From Acidobacteriaceae bacterium (GTDB lineage Bacteria > Acidobacteriota > Terriglobia > Terriglobales > Acidobacteriaceae): a stretch of DNA of 5,046 bases. The position numbers and the translations under genes are program-made. The notes beneath the pieces were generated by a model. It was not told the DNA's origin, did no database searches, and saw only the letters and a program-made list of their open reading frames with translations. The stretch is taken from contig PMBA01000269.1 in NCBI GenBank assembly GCA_003152795.1, positions 1 through 5,046 of the forward strand. Direction: 5' to 3'. Shown in pieces: positions 1 to 5,046 of this stretch. The first letter of the stretch is position 1. The number at the start of each line of letters is the position of its first letter.

Positions 1-612
1 GGAAACTGGCTGAGCAACGCGTACACCTACACCGCGTATAACGTGGTGGCGCAGGCTGGTGTCATCACCAGTCCGGTTCCGGCATCGACGTTAACCAGCG
101 GCAACGTGACGTTCATCTGGACGGCGGGCGCGGGAGCGTCGGCCTACTGGCTGGATGCGGGCAGCACGGCGGGCGGAAGCCAGTACTATCAATCCGGCAA
201 CCTGGGCAACGTGCTGACCACGACGGTGAATGGTCTGCCGACCGATGGCAGCCCAATCTACGTCACCCTGTACTCGTTCATCGGCGGGAACTGGGTGAGC
301 AACGCTTACAGCTACACGGCGCTCAACGCAACCGGCGGATTGGCGCAAATCACCGCGCCGGCTCCGAGTTCGACGCTAAGCGGGAACGCAGCGACGTTCA
401 CGTGGAGCGCGGACGTAAACGCCACAGCCTACTGGCTCGACATCGGGAGCACTCCCGGAGGCAACCAGTACTATCAATCCGGCAACCTGGGCAACGTTCT
501 GACCACGAACGTATACAGCCTGCCGGCGGATGGCAGCACGATCTACGCGACCATCTACTCGTTTGTCGGAGGACAGTGGTTGAGCACCTCCGCCAGCTAC
601 GTGTCGGGTCCG
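1..612 (+). repeat. In-frame tandem repeat, 285-bp (95-codon) period
   Basis: Base 1 aligns with base 286, and base 64 (first codon of ITSPVP) aligns with base 349 (ITAPAP), giving a constant 285-bp offset. The units are a tail at 1-63, a full copy at 64-348 and a nearly full copy at 349-612. A 32-bp block is identical at 181-212 and 466-497 (encoding QYYQSGNLGN), while the flanking DNA has diverged. Confidence 0.9.
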
Positions 613-615
613 TAA
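1..615 (+). CDS. C-terminal part of a tandem-repeat surface/secreted protein (5' end outside window)
   Basis: The reading frame is open from base 1 and ends at TAA 613-615, so this is the 3' end of a longer gene. The GTG at 43 is not the start, because the repeat pattern already runs through bases 1-42 (GNWLSNAYTYTAYN, the tail of an earlier repeat). Two full or nearly full 95-residue repeats follow, each running from I-T-x-P-x-P-x-S-T-L through F-x-W-x-A, A-Y-W-L-D-x-G-S-T, Y-Y-Q-S-G-N-L-G-N-V-L-T-T, L-P-x-D-G-S-x-I-Y and Y-S-F-x-G-G-x-W. The alternating Thr/Ser/Tyr/Trp composition, with no Cys and almost no charge, fits an Ig-like or fibronectin-like beta-sandwich in an extracellular protein; that fold is inference. 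The protein ends with the last repeat, with no visible sorting signal or membrane anchor at the C terminus. The N-terminal domains, and therefore the function, are not visible. Confidence 0.85.
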   Translation, partial: GNWLSNAYTYTAYNVVAQAGVITSPVPASTLTSGNVTFIWTAGAGASAYWLDAGSTAGGSQYYQSGNLGNVLTTTVNGLPTDGSPIYVTLYSFIGGNWVSNAYSYTALNATGGLAQITAPAPSSTLSGNAATFTWSADVNATAYWLDIGSTPGGNQYYQSGNLGNVLTTNVYSLPADGSTIYATIYSFVGGQWLSTSASYVSGP

Positions 616-642
616 GAACGAAGTCGTGAGCGAACGAATGCA

Positions 643-672
643 GGGCACGGACTTCGGTCCGTGCCCTTTTTT
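643..672 (+). terminator. Intrinsic terminator of the repeat-protein gene
   Basis: A perfect 10-bp stem (GGGCACGGAC at 643-652 with GTCCGTGCCC at 657-666) closes on a TTCG loop, forming the very stable C(UUCG)G tetraloop, and is followed at once by six T (667-672). It lies 28 bp after the stop at 615. There is no T-run on the other strand, so it works only for plus-strand transcription. Confidence 0.93.
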
Positions 673-694
673 GGTGGTGAGGAAGGGCGCTTAC

Positions 695-733
695 CACGGG
701 GGGCACGGGGAACACGGGGGGAAACACCGGGGG
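695..733 (+). repeat. CAC/G-tract array; G-quadruplex-forming motif in the leader
   Basis: CAC followed by a run of G recurs at 695, 704, 713 and 725 (spacing 9, 9, 12). The G-runs are 698-703 (6 G), 707-710 (4), 716-721 (6) and 729-733 (5), with loops of 3, 5 and 7 nt, which meets the usual G-quadruplex rule of four G3+ tracts with loops of 1-7. A fifth run, 742-745, lies just beyond. The block sits between the upstream terminator and the start of the exported hypothetical gene. From memory, similar CAC-G-rich intergenic repeats are scattered in acidobacterial and some other genomes, so this may be one copy of a dispersed element; that needs a genome search. Confidence 0.6.
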
Positions 734-755
734 CTACAATCGGGGCTGGTTTGGT

Positions 756-759
756 GGAG
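756..759 (+). promoter_or_regulatory. Ribosome binding site deciding the start at 767
   Basis: GGAG lies 7 nt before ATG 767. The same frame stays open back to 626, but that extension would run through the terminator hairpin and the G-tract array, so 767 is the supported start. Confidence 0.7.
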
Positions 760-766
760 CCGATCG

Positions 767-1603
767 ATGAAAATTCGCCATGCCGCGACGCACCGGATGC
801 GATGCCTGCTTCGCACAAGCATGATGGTTGCGCCGGTTATGACTGTGCTCCTGCTGCCCAGCAGCAGCTTTGCTCAAGCAGCGCGCCCAGCTTCCCGAAT
901 AAAGAAGCCGCTGATCTACCAGGTCGGCAACGCAGTCCACATCAATGCCGAGGGGCCGCGCCCATTGCTGCAGGCTTTGGACGCACTGCAGGGGAAATAT
1001 GGATGGATGGTGGACTATGAAGATCCGCAATATCCGGCCGGGTCAGATGCGGCGAATCCGCCGGCGCTGCCGCAGCGTCGCCACGCGAACCTGAGCAATT
1101 CCACGCGAGAAAGCTTCAGCGTGGAGTTCAGCGCCGGTCCAGCGCCAGACAGCACTCCGGATGAGAGTTCCGTCCTCGCGGCGGTGGTGGACGCCTACAA
1201 CCAGGGCAATGCTTCCGGCCAATTTGAACTGCGCAATAAGAATGAGAGGCAGCAGGCGGGACGCTTCGCGGTCGTCGGCATCGGAGTGCACGGCCAAAAC
1301 GACGAAGTGATAAGTCAGCAGCCGATTCTCGACCGTGCAATCACGCTGACCAGCGAAAGCAGAACCGCGGAGCAGACGATCCTCCTGATCTGCCAGAAAC
1401 TAAGCGAGGGGAGCAATCTCCCGGTGACCGCCGAAATCGCCGGTAGTTTGCGCGCGCGCGGAAAGGTCGTGGCAGGCGGCACTGGAGTGCCAGCCCGAAC
1501 GCTGTTGTCGCGCGCGCTGCCAGACAAGACAGGCTGGCGCCTGCTCTATGACGCCAGCGGCAAGCGCTACGAGTTGAGGGTAGCCGAGTTACGGCGTGAC
1601 TGA
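767..1603 (+). CDS. Exported hypothetical protein, 278 aa
   Basis: I do not recognise a named family. ATG 767 is chosen for its Shine-Dalgarno site and because it begins a good Sec signal peptide: a basic stretch (residues 2-16, many Arg/His), a hydrophobic core (about 19-32, MVAPVMTVLLLP) and a likely cleavage after SFA or AQA (about 35-38). The product should be periplasmic or secreted. The mature part opens with YQVGNAVHINAEG, then PLLQALDALQGKYGW and VDYEDP (residues 51-86). This strand-helix-strand layout recalls the short N-terminal (STN-like) domain of secretins and TonB receptors, but that is only a resemblance. A Pro/Ser-rich polar linker follows (about 90-135), then a second alpha/beta region to the end, with C209 the only mature Cys. 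I recall similar unnamed proteins from Acidobacteriota. The gene stands alone on its strand, and its 3' end overlaps the convergent GloVer gene by 15 bp. Confidence 0.82.
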   Translation: MKIRHAATHRMRCLLRTSMMVAPVMTVLLLPSSSFAQAARPASRIKKPLIYQVGNAVHINAEGPRPLLQALDALQGKYGWMVDYEDPQYPAGSDAANPPALPQRRHANLSNSTRESFSVEFSAGPAPDSTPDESSVLAAVVDAYNQGNASGQFELRNKNERQQAGRFAVVGIGVHGQNDEVISQQPILDRAITLTSESRTAEQTILLICQKLSEGSNLPVTAEIAGSLRARGKVVAGGTGVPARTLLSRALPDKTGWRLLYDASGKRYELRVAELRRD

Positions 1604-2860
1604 AAACACCGTGCCCTTGGCATACTGACCGCCCAGACTCGTGGTGCCGTAGAGGACGCCGGCGTCGAGTGCCACGCCCGCCGTGGCGGCGCCGCCATCG
1701 CTGCCTCCGGTGAAGGTCCAGAGCGGAGTCTCAATCCATACGCCGCCTTTCTGAACAGGCGGCGTCAATTCGAAAACGACGCCAGAATTGCCCGTGCCCA
1801 CCCCGGTGGTTCCGTAGAGATTGCCCTTGGCATCGACCACAACCCCGTAACGCGCGTAGGCTCCATCCGGGCCGCCACCGAAACTGTAGAGCACGCTTTC
1901 GGTCCAGGTGCTGCCGGTCTTGCTCGGCGTCAGCGCGAAGACGGTTCCATATCCTCCGGTTCCGCCCAAGCCAGTCGTCCCATACAACACACCCGCCTTG
2001 CCGAAGATCACACCAGAGTAGGGTTTGCCGCCGTCGGTGCCTCCGGTGAAGCCGTAGATCACGTTTTCGGTCCAGGTTCCGCCCGCAACCGCCGGAGGAG
2101 TGAGTGTGAACACTGCTCCCTGGGAGGACGGGCCGCCGTCCAGCGTCGTGCCGTACAGCACTTTCGTTTTAAGCACCAATCCGGCATAGGGCTTGCCGCC
2201 ATCGCCGCGACCGGTGAAGTTGTAGAGAATGGATTCCGGCCACGCCGCTCCTTTTTTCTTGGGAGGGGTCAACTCGAATACCGTGCCAAAACTGGACGAG
2301 CCGCCAGCCGGAGTCGTTCCCACCAGCGCTGTCCCGTCAAAAATCAAGCCGCTCGCGGGATTGGCCCCGTCAGCGCCCCCCTTGAAGCTATAGAGAACAG
2401 ACTCGGTCCAGGCGCCGCCCGCGACGGCAGGGGGAGTCAGCTTGAAGACTGTGCCATAGCCAAACGCGCCGCCGCTGGCCGTGGTGCCGTAGAGCGCTCC
2501 CGTTTTTAAGACCAGGCCGGACTGAGGACCAGCGCCGTCGCCGGTGTTTACGCCCTGAAAGCTGTAGAGGACGGTTTCGGTCCACGCTGGTGGTGACAGC
2601 ATGAAAACTGTCCCGCAACCCGAACCCAGGTTACATTGCGTGCTGCCGCCGCCCCCGCCGGTGGTGCCATAAAGCGCTCCAGTGCTGTCAGCGACGAGCC
2701 CACCGTAAGGGTTCGCGCCGCTGCCGCCGCCTGGAAAGCTGTACAGCACGTTTTCGATGGGAGCGGGAGCCGCAGCCATGGCACTTACAGCCAGCACCGG
2801 CACGACCAGCAAAATCAGAAAAAGATGGCCCGCAAAAGCGGCGCGGTTCTTTTGTGGCAT
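1589..2860 (-). CDS. Secreted seven-repeat GloVer (Gloeo_Verruco) protein, 423 aa
   Basis: Residues 1-31 form a signal peptide (basic start, core LFLILLVVPVLAV, cleavage near AMA-AAP). Seven repeats then fill the whole mature chain. Each begins with T-E-x-V-L-Y-S-F (the tyrosine-containing cores lie at 38-42, 97-101, 155-159, 211-215, 267-271, 323-327 and 379-383) and continues with G-G-x-D-G-x-x-P, S-G-L, L-Y-G-T-T and G-T-V-F-x-L-T-P. Spacing settles at exactly 56 residues in later copies. This is the GloVer/TIGR03803 signature, common in Acidobacteria, Verrucomicrobia and cyanobacteria, with unknown molecular function. Seven units of about four strands suggest a closed seven-bladed beta-propeller (inference). 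Repeat 3 has LVGTT in place of LYGTT. The only two cysteines, C76 and C82, lie in an insertion in repeat 1 and could form a disulfide. The chain stops at the end of repeat 7, with no C-terminal anchor. AGGGGG 7 nt before the ATG is the ribosome binding site. Confidence 0.9.
   Translation of the reverse strand: MPQKNRAAFAGHLFLILLVVPVLAVSAMAAAPAPIENVLYSFPGGGSGANPYGGLVADSTGALYGTTGGGGGSTQCNLGSGCGTVFMLSPPAWTETVLYSFQGVNTGDGAGPQSGLVLKTGALYGTTASGGAFGYGTVFKLTPPAVAGGAWTESVLYSFKGGADGANPASGLIFDGTALVGTTPAGGSSSFGTVFELTPPKKKGAAWPESILYNFTGRGDGGKPYAGLVLKTKVLYGTTLDGGPSSQGAVFTLTPPAVAGGTWTENVIYGFTGGTDGGKPYSGVIFGKAGVLYGTTGLGGTGGYGTVFALTPSKTGSTWTESVLYSFGGGPDGAYARYGVVVDAKGNLYGTTGVGTGNSGVVFELTPPVQKGGVWIETPLWTFTGGSDGGAATAGVALDAGVLYGTTSLGGQYAKGTVFSVTP
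1592..2755 (-). repeat. Seven tandem GloVer repeats, about 168-bp period
   Basis: The repeats encode residues 36-423 of the secreted protein. The start-to-start distances of the LYSF cores are 59, 58, 56, 56, 56 and 56 codons. The extra residues in the first unit come from a Gly-rich loop carrying the two Cys. Confidence 0.88.
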
Positions 2861-2867
2861 TTGAAGT

Positions 2868-2873
2868 CCCCCT
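2868..2873 (-). promoter_or_regulatory. Ribosome binding site of the GloVer gene
   Basis: The minus strand reads AGGGGG, 7 nt upstream of ATG 2860. The 82-bp gap it sits in (2861-2942) shows no convincing terminator or promoter, so co-transcription from the export gene is possible. Confidence 0.5.
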
Positions 2874-2942
2874 GTATGGCTAATTCAATGGTTTTTACGC
2901 ACGTTCACGCCGCGTGGCGCAGCGCAACTCTACCCATGTCGG

Positions 2943-3944
2943 TTACGGAATCGCGGTAACACTGACGAGAGTCGCAGCCTGCATTGCAGCCTCCAGCGTG
3001 CGCCCCGCCAACACCCTTCCGGTACTCGAAGGAACAACCAGAATGTCGTTGGCTTGCAACGATAAATCTGGCGCCTTGGCCTGCAGGATCTTTTTCAGCT
3101 GGACCGGAGTTTCGATCATGCCTGCCGGACCTTTGCGCAGAATCTTTGCGCCGCTCAGTTTCGCCGTCCGGGTTGTGCCTCCGGCCAAAGCAACCGCCTG
3201 CAGCACGGTGAGACCGCTGGCATCCATGAGCAATCCGCTTGGCCGGCCAACGTCCCCCACGACATAGACGATGTCGGCCTTGCGCACGATGATCGTATCC
3301 CTGGGAAAGACCTTGACGTTGCTGTCCGGGTTGTCGCTGAGATTTCGCGACACAGGGAGCGTCACCGGGTTATCGGGATCGCTGCGATGCGTTACCGTGA
3401 TGCTGTGGCCAGCCCTCTCGGTCAAGCCGCCGGAAGCGGAGATCAGATCGAAAAGATGCTGCTCTCCGAGCACGGGATAAACGCCTGGCTTGGCCACTTC
3501 TCCCAGCAAACTCGCTCCCTGCGAAGCGTATTCCATCACGAACAGAGAGACGTAGGGGTCCTTCAGGAAGGCAGAGAGCCGCTTCTCGATTAACTTCGCC
3601 GCCTCTTCAGAGGTGAGACCCGCCACGTGCGTGGGTCCGATTAGAGCACAGTAGATGTCACCGGTGGGGGAAATGCGAGTCTTGGTGGCAAGCTCGGGAA
3701 CGTCGTAGACGGTCATTTCGACCAGGTCCCCGATTCCGAGTTGCAGAGAAGGATTTCTATCCCCAGGGCTGGATTGGGCTGCGTCCGAAGCCGACTGAGT
3801 TTCGCTCTTTTCCTGATCTTTATTCTGGTCCAAAGCGGGTTGTTCCTGGGCCGTCAGATTCAGCCCCAGGGAGGACAGCAGCACGAGTGTCCAGAACAAC
3901 GAAAAGACTATTTTTTTCAATGACTTCCGGTGCGGAAACAGCAT
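2943..3944 (-). CDS. Polysaccharide export protein, Wza-like (Poly_export plus two SLBB domains), 333 aa
   Basis: Proteins of this family form the outer-membrane/periplasmic channel through which capsule or exopolysaccharide leaves the cell. Residues 1-32 are a signal peptide (HRKSLKK, core IVFSLFWTLVLLSSLGL, cleavage near LTA-QE). A Gln/Glu/Asp/Ser-rich linker spans 33-64. The Poly_export domain covers about 67-137: LGIGDLVEMTVYDVPEL, ISPTGDIYCALIG, GLTSEEAAKLIEKRLS and DPYVSLFV. SLBB 1 spans about 145-187 (GEVAKPGVYPVLG, LFDLISASGGLT) and SLBB 2 about 226-270 (VYVVGDVGRPSGLLMD, TVLQAVALAGGTT). The chain ends with DILVVP and a likely amphipathic helix (310-329), matching the place where Wza places its outer-membrane helix. 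Unlike E. coli Wza there is no lipobox Cys, the only Cys being C99, so it is probably not a lipoprotein. No Wzc-like kinase, flippase or glycosyltransferase gene lies beside it. AGAGGT 10 nt before ATG 3944 is the likely ribosome binding site. Confidence 0.93.
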   Translation of the reverse strand: MLFPHRKSLKKIVFSLFWTLVLLSSLGLNLTAQEQPALDQNKDQEKSETQSASDAAQSSPGDRNPSLQLGIGDLVEMTVYDVPELATKTRISPTGDIYCALIGPTHVAGLTSEEAAKLIEKRLSAFLKDPYVSLFVMEYASQGASLLGEVAKPGVYPVLGEQHLFDLISASGGLTERAGHSITVTHRSDPDNPVTLPVSRNLSDNPDSNVKVFPRDTIIVRKADIVYVVGDVGRPSGLLMDASGLTVLQAVALAGGTTRTAKLSGAKILRKGPAGMIETPVQLKKILQAKAPDLSLQANDILVVPSSTGRVLAGRTLEAAMQAATLVSVTAIP

Positions 3945-3954
3945 GAGTTACACG

Positions 3955-3960
3955 ACCTCT
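3955..3960 (-). promoter_or_regulatory. Ribosome binding site of the export gene
   Basis: The minus strand reads AGAGGT, 10 nt before ATG 3944. The spacing is slightly long but usable, and no better site lies nearby. Confidence 0.5.
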
Positions 3961-3982
3961 ACAAACCACCCTGAAAAACAAT

Positions 3983-3991
3983 ATTTTAGCA
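3983..3991 (-). promoter_or_regulatory. Likely extended -10 promoter of the export gene
   Basis: The minus strand reads TGCTAAAAT: a TGn extension directly followed by TAAAAT, five of six to the sigma-70 -10 consensus. The -35 position (around 4006-4011, TTTCTC) is poor, as is usual for extended -10 promoters. Transcription would start near 3976 and give a leader of about 32 nt before ATG 3944. Confidence 0.4.
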
Positions 3992-4019
3992 TGAGCGGAG
4001 CGGGGGAGAAACCAGGAAT

Positions 4020-4056
4020 CAGTTGCGAAAAAACATGTATTTTCACATGCCAACTG
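4020..4056. other. Nested inverted repeat upstream of the export gene
   Basis: The outer arms are CAGTTG (4020-4025) and CAACTG (4051-4056). The inner arms are CATGT (4034-4038) and ACATG (4045-4049) with a 6-nt AT-rich spacer. The block lies upstream of the proposed -10, so it could be a regulator site or simply chance; the rest of 3945-4135 shows nothing else I can name. Confidence 0.25.
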
Positions 4057-4135
4057 CCCACGCAAGCACAGCCCAGGGCCATCTGCGTTGAGTCCGGCCT
4101 CGCGGACCGGCAAACGCCTGCAAAATGCTGCGAAC

Positions 4136-4167
4136 AAAAAAACGGGACACCGCCCACGCGGTGTCCC
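4136..4167 (-). terminator. Intrinsic terminator of the Clp gene
   Basis: On the minus strand GGGACACCGC (4167-4158) pairs perfectly with GCGGTGTCCC (4153-4144) over a GTGG loop; one G then precedes seven T (4142-4136). It begins 18 bp after the Clp stop codon and separates that gene from the export gene downstream on the same strand. Confidence 0.92.
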
Positions 4168-4185
4168 ACCTACCCGCAACTTGAT

Positions 4186-5046
4186 TTACTTATTATCGTT
4201 CAGTGATCCGGCGCCAAACTCCTTGCGTTGGATGACCGGACGTGCCGCTCTGGCTGCCGCTACTGCCGGCATGGCCGCCGCCGCTCCGTAACGCTCGAGG
4301 AGCACTGGCACCATCGCGCCTTCGGCTTCCTTGACAAAGGTAAGTTTGCTCTCGCCCAGCAGGTCGACGCGGATGAAGTCTCCCAGCTTTACCTGTCCGG
4401 TCGCCACCAGGTTCGCCAGCGGAAACACCAGATGACGCTCGATTGCCCGTTTCAGGTGGCGCGCGCCATACTTTGGATCGGTGCCCTCGGCCAGCAGGAA
4501 GTTTTTCACCGGCGGAGTGCAGTTGAACACGAACTGGTTCGCGCCCGCCGCCATCAGCACGCGCTGCTGCACCATCCCCAATTCGATTTCCAGGATCTGC
4601 TGCAGGTGCTCGGAACGCAGCGTTTTGAAGACCACAACCTTGTCAATGCGGTTCATGAACTCGGGCGCAAACTTGCGCCGCGCCGCGTCCACCGCCGAGC
4701 GGTTGATCTTTTCGTCGAGCGAGTTATCCACTTGCACGGCTCTCGGCGCGAAGCCCAGGCCGCCATCCACCAACCCGTTCATCTCCGCTGCGCCCAGGTT
4801 CGACGTCATGATGATGATGCAGTTCGAGAGATCCACGCGCCGGTTATCGCCCAGGGTCAGCGTGGCCTTGTCCAGGATTCCGAGCAGCAACTGCCACAGC
4901 GAGTCGGAAGCTTTTTCGATTTCGTCGAACAGCAGGATCGACAGCTTCAGCTTTTCCGTGTGCCACTGGTTGAGCGCTTCCTGCGTCAGCAGCGGATGCG
5001 TCTCGCGGTGTCCCAGGTATCCCGGAGGCGAGCCGATCAACTTGGC
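4186..5046 (-). CDS. Clp/Hsp100 AAA+ unfoldase, C-terminal part (ClpA/ClpC-like D2 module; 5' end outside window)
   Basis: The frame is open to the right edge, so 286 C-terminal residues are visible. The TTG at 5040-5038 is an internal Leu codon. Numbering from the edge, IGSPPGYLG (4-12) holds the pore-loop Tyr10, ILLFDEIEKA (37-46) is Walker B, IIIMTSN (77-83) is sensor 1 with Asn83, FAPEFMNRID (126-135) carries the arginine finger Arg133, and KYGARHLKRAIERHL (192-206) is sensor 2 with Arg196. Walker A lies outside the window. The D2-small domain spans about 143-238. LGF (97-99) sits where ClpA/ClpC have the ClpP-docking loop and where ClpB has none, so I favour a ClpP partner over a disaggregase. 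Two oddities stand out: a segment about 7 residues longer than in E. coli ClpB, lacking the usual EEGG after the pore loop, and an Ala-rich tail of about 46 residues (241-286). All visible catalytic residues are intact. It uses ATP to unfold proteins in the cytoplasm. Confidence 0.92.
   Translation of the reverse strand, partial: AKLIGSPPGYLGHRETHPLLTQEALNQWHTEKLKLSILLFDEIEKASDSLWQLLLGILDKATLTLGDNRRVDLSNCIIIMTSNLGAAEMNGLVDGGLGFAPRAVQVDNSLDEKINRSAVDAARRKFAPEFMNRIDKVVVFKTLRSEHLQQILEIELGMVQQRVLMAAGANQFVFNCTPPVKNFLLAEGTDPKYGARHLKRAIERHLVFPLANLVATGQVKLGDFIRVDLLGESKLTFVKEAEGAMVPVLLERYGAAAAMPAVAAARAARPVIQRKEFGAGSLNDNK

Noticed and set aside
43..45. GTG at 43 as start of the first gene
   Set aside because: The same frame is open to base 1 and already encodes the tail of a preceding repeat.
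626..766. N-terminal extension of the exported hypothetical to an upstream ATG at 626
   Set aside because: It would translate through the terminator hairpin and the G-tract array, giving low-complexity HGGHGEHGG, and would bury the signal peptide; ATG 767 has its own ribosome binding site.
2898..2925. Hairpin CGCC/GGCG in the gap between the export and GloVer genes as a terminator
   Set aside because: The stem is only about 4 bp and no U-tract follows on the minus strand.
2874..2942. Separate promoter for the GloVer gene
   Set aside because: TAAAAA and TTGAAT-like hexamers occur on the minus strand but not at 16-18 bp spacing from a matching partner.
4037..4056. Sigma-54 promoter (TGGCAT) upstream of the export gene
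   Set aside because: The -24-like TGGCA is present on the minus strand but no TTGC-type -12 element follows at the required distance.
4092..4107. Hairpin GTCCG/CGGAC with a 6-nt loop as a terminator or small RNA
   Set aside because: The stem is only 5 bp and has no T-run on either strand.
3820..4206. Small ORFs on both strands across the gap between the export and Clp genes
   Set aside because: They overlap the promoter and terminator, lack convincing ribosome binding sites, and their products show no recognisable motif.
5038..5040. TTG as start of the Clp gene
   Set aside because: The codons before it (Ala-Lys) continue the conserved A-x-LIGxPPGY motif, so this is internal Leu in a gene that runs off the window.

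Overview
This window looks like chromosomal DNA from a GC-rich Gram-negative bacterium, most likely an acidobacterium (Terriglobia-like). The taxonomic clues are a secreted protein made of GloVer (Gloeo_Verruco, TIGR03803-type) repeats, a Wza-like polysaccharide export protein, an exported hypothetical of a kind I associate with Acidobacteriota, and a divergent Clp ATPase. This placement rests on remembered family distribution and not on a search. No tRNA, rRNA, CRISPR array, integrase, transposase or phage gene is visible.

Left part, plus strand (1-1603). The window opens inside a cell-surface or secreted protein built from 95-residue tandem repeats; its 3' end is at 615 and an excellent intrinsic terminator follows at 643-672. 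After that comes a short leader with a strikingly regular CAC/G-tract array (695-733), then a 278-residue exported protein of unknown function (767-1603).

Middle part, minus strand (1589-3944). A polysaccharide export protein with a Poly_export domain and two SLBB domains (3944 to 2943) is followed 82 bp downstream by a secreted seven-repeat GloVer protein (2860 to 1589). The two may be co-transcribed. The GloVer gene converges on the exported hypothetical and their 3' ends overlap by 15 bp. A 241-bp gap upstream of the export gene carries its likely extended -10 promoter, a small nested inverted repeat, and the terminator of the next gene.

Right part, minus strand (4186-5046). This is the C-terminal part of a Clp/Hsp100 unfoldase: the second AAA+ domain from the pore loop onward, the D2-small domain and an unusual Ala-rich tail. 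The gene runs off the right edge. A Leu-Gly-Phe tripeptide sits where ClpA/ClpC carry their ClpP-docking loop.

Four of the five genes encode exported or envelope-associated proteins, so the region mostly concerns the cell surface; the Clp gene is a separate, terminator-bounded unit. I see no convincing new multi-gene system. The most interesting items are the G-tract array before the exported hypothetical, the anchor-less seven-repeat GloVer protein beside a polysaccharide exporter, and the divergent ClpA/C-like D2 module.
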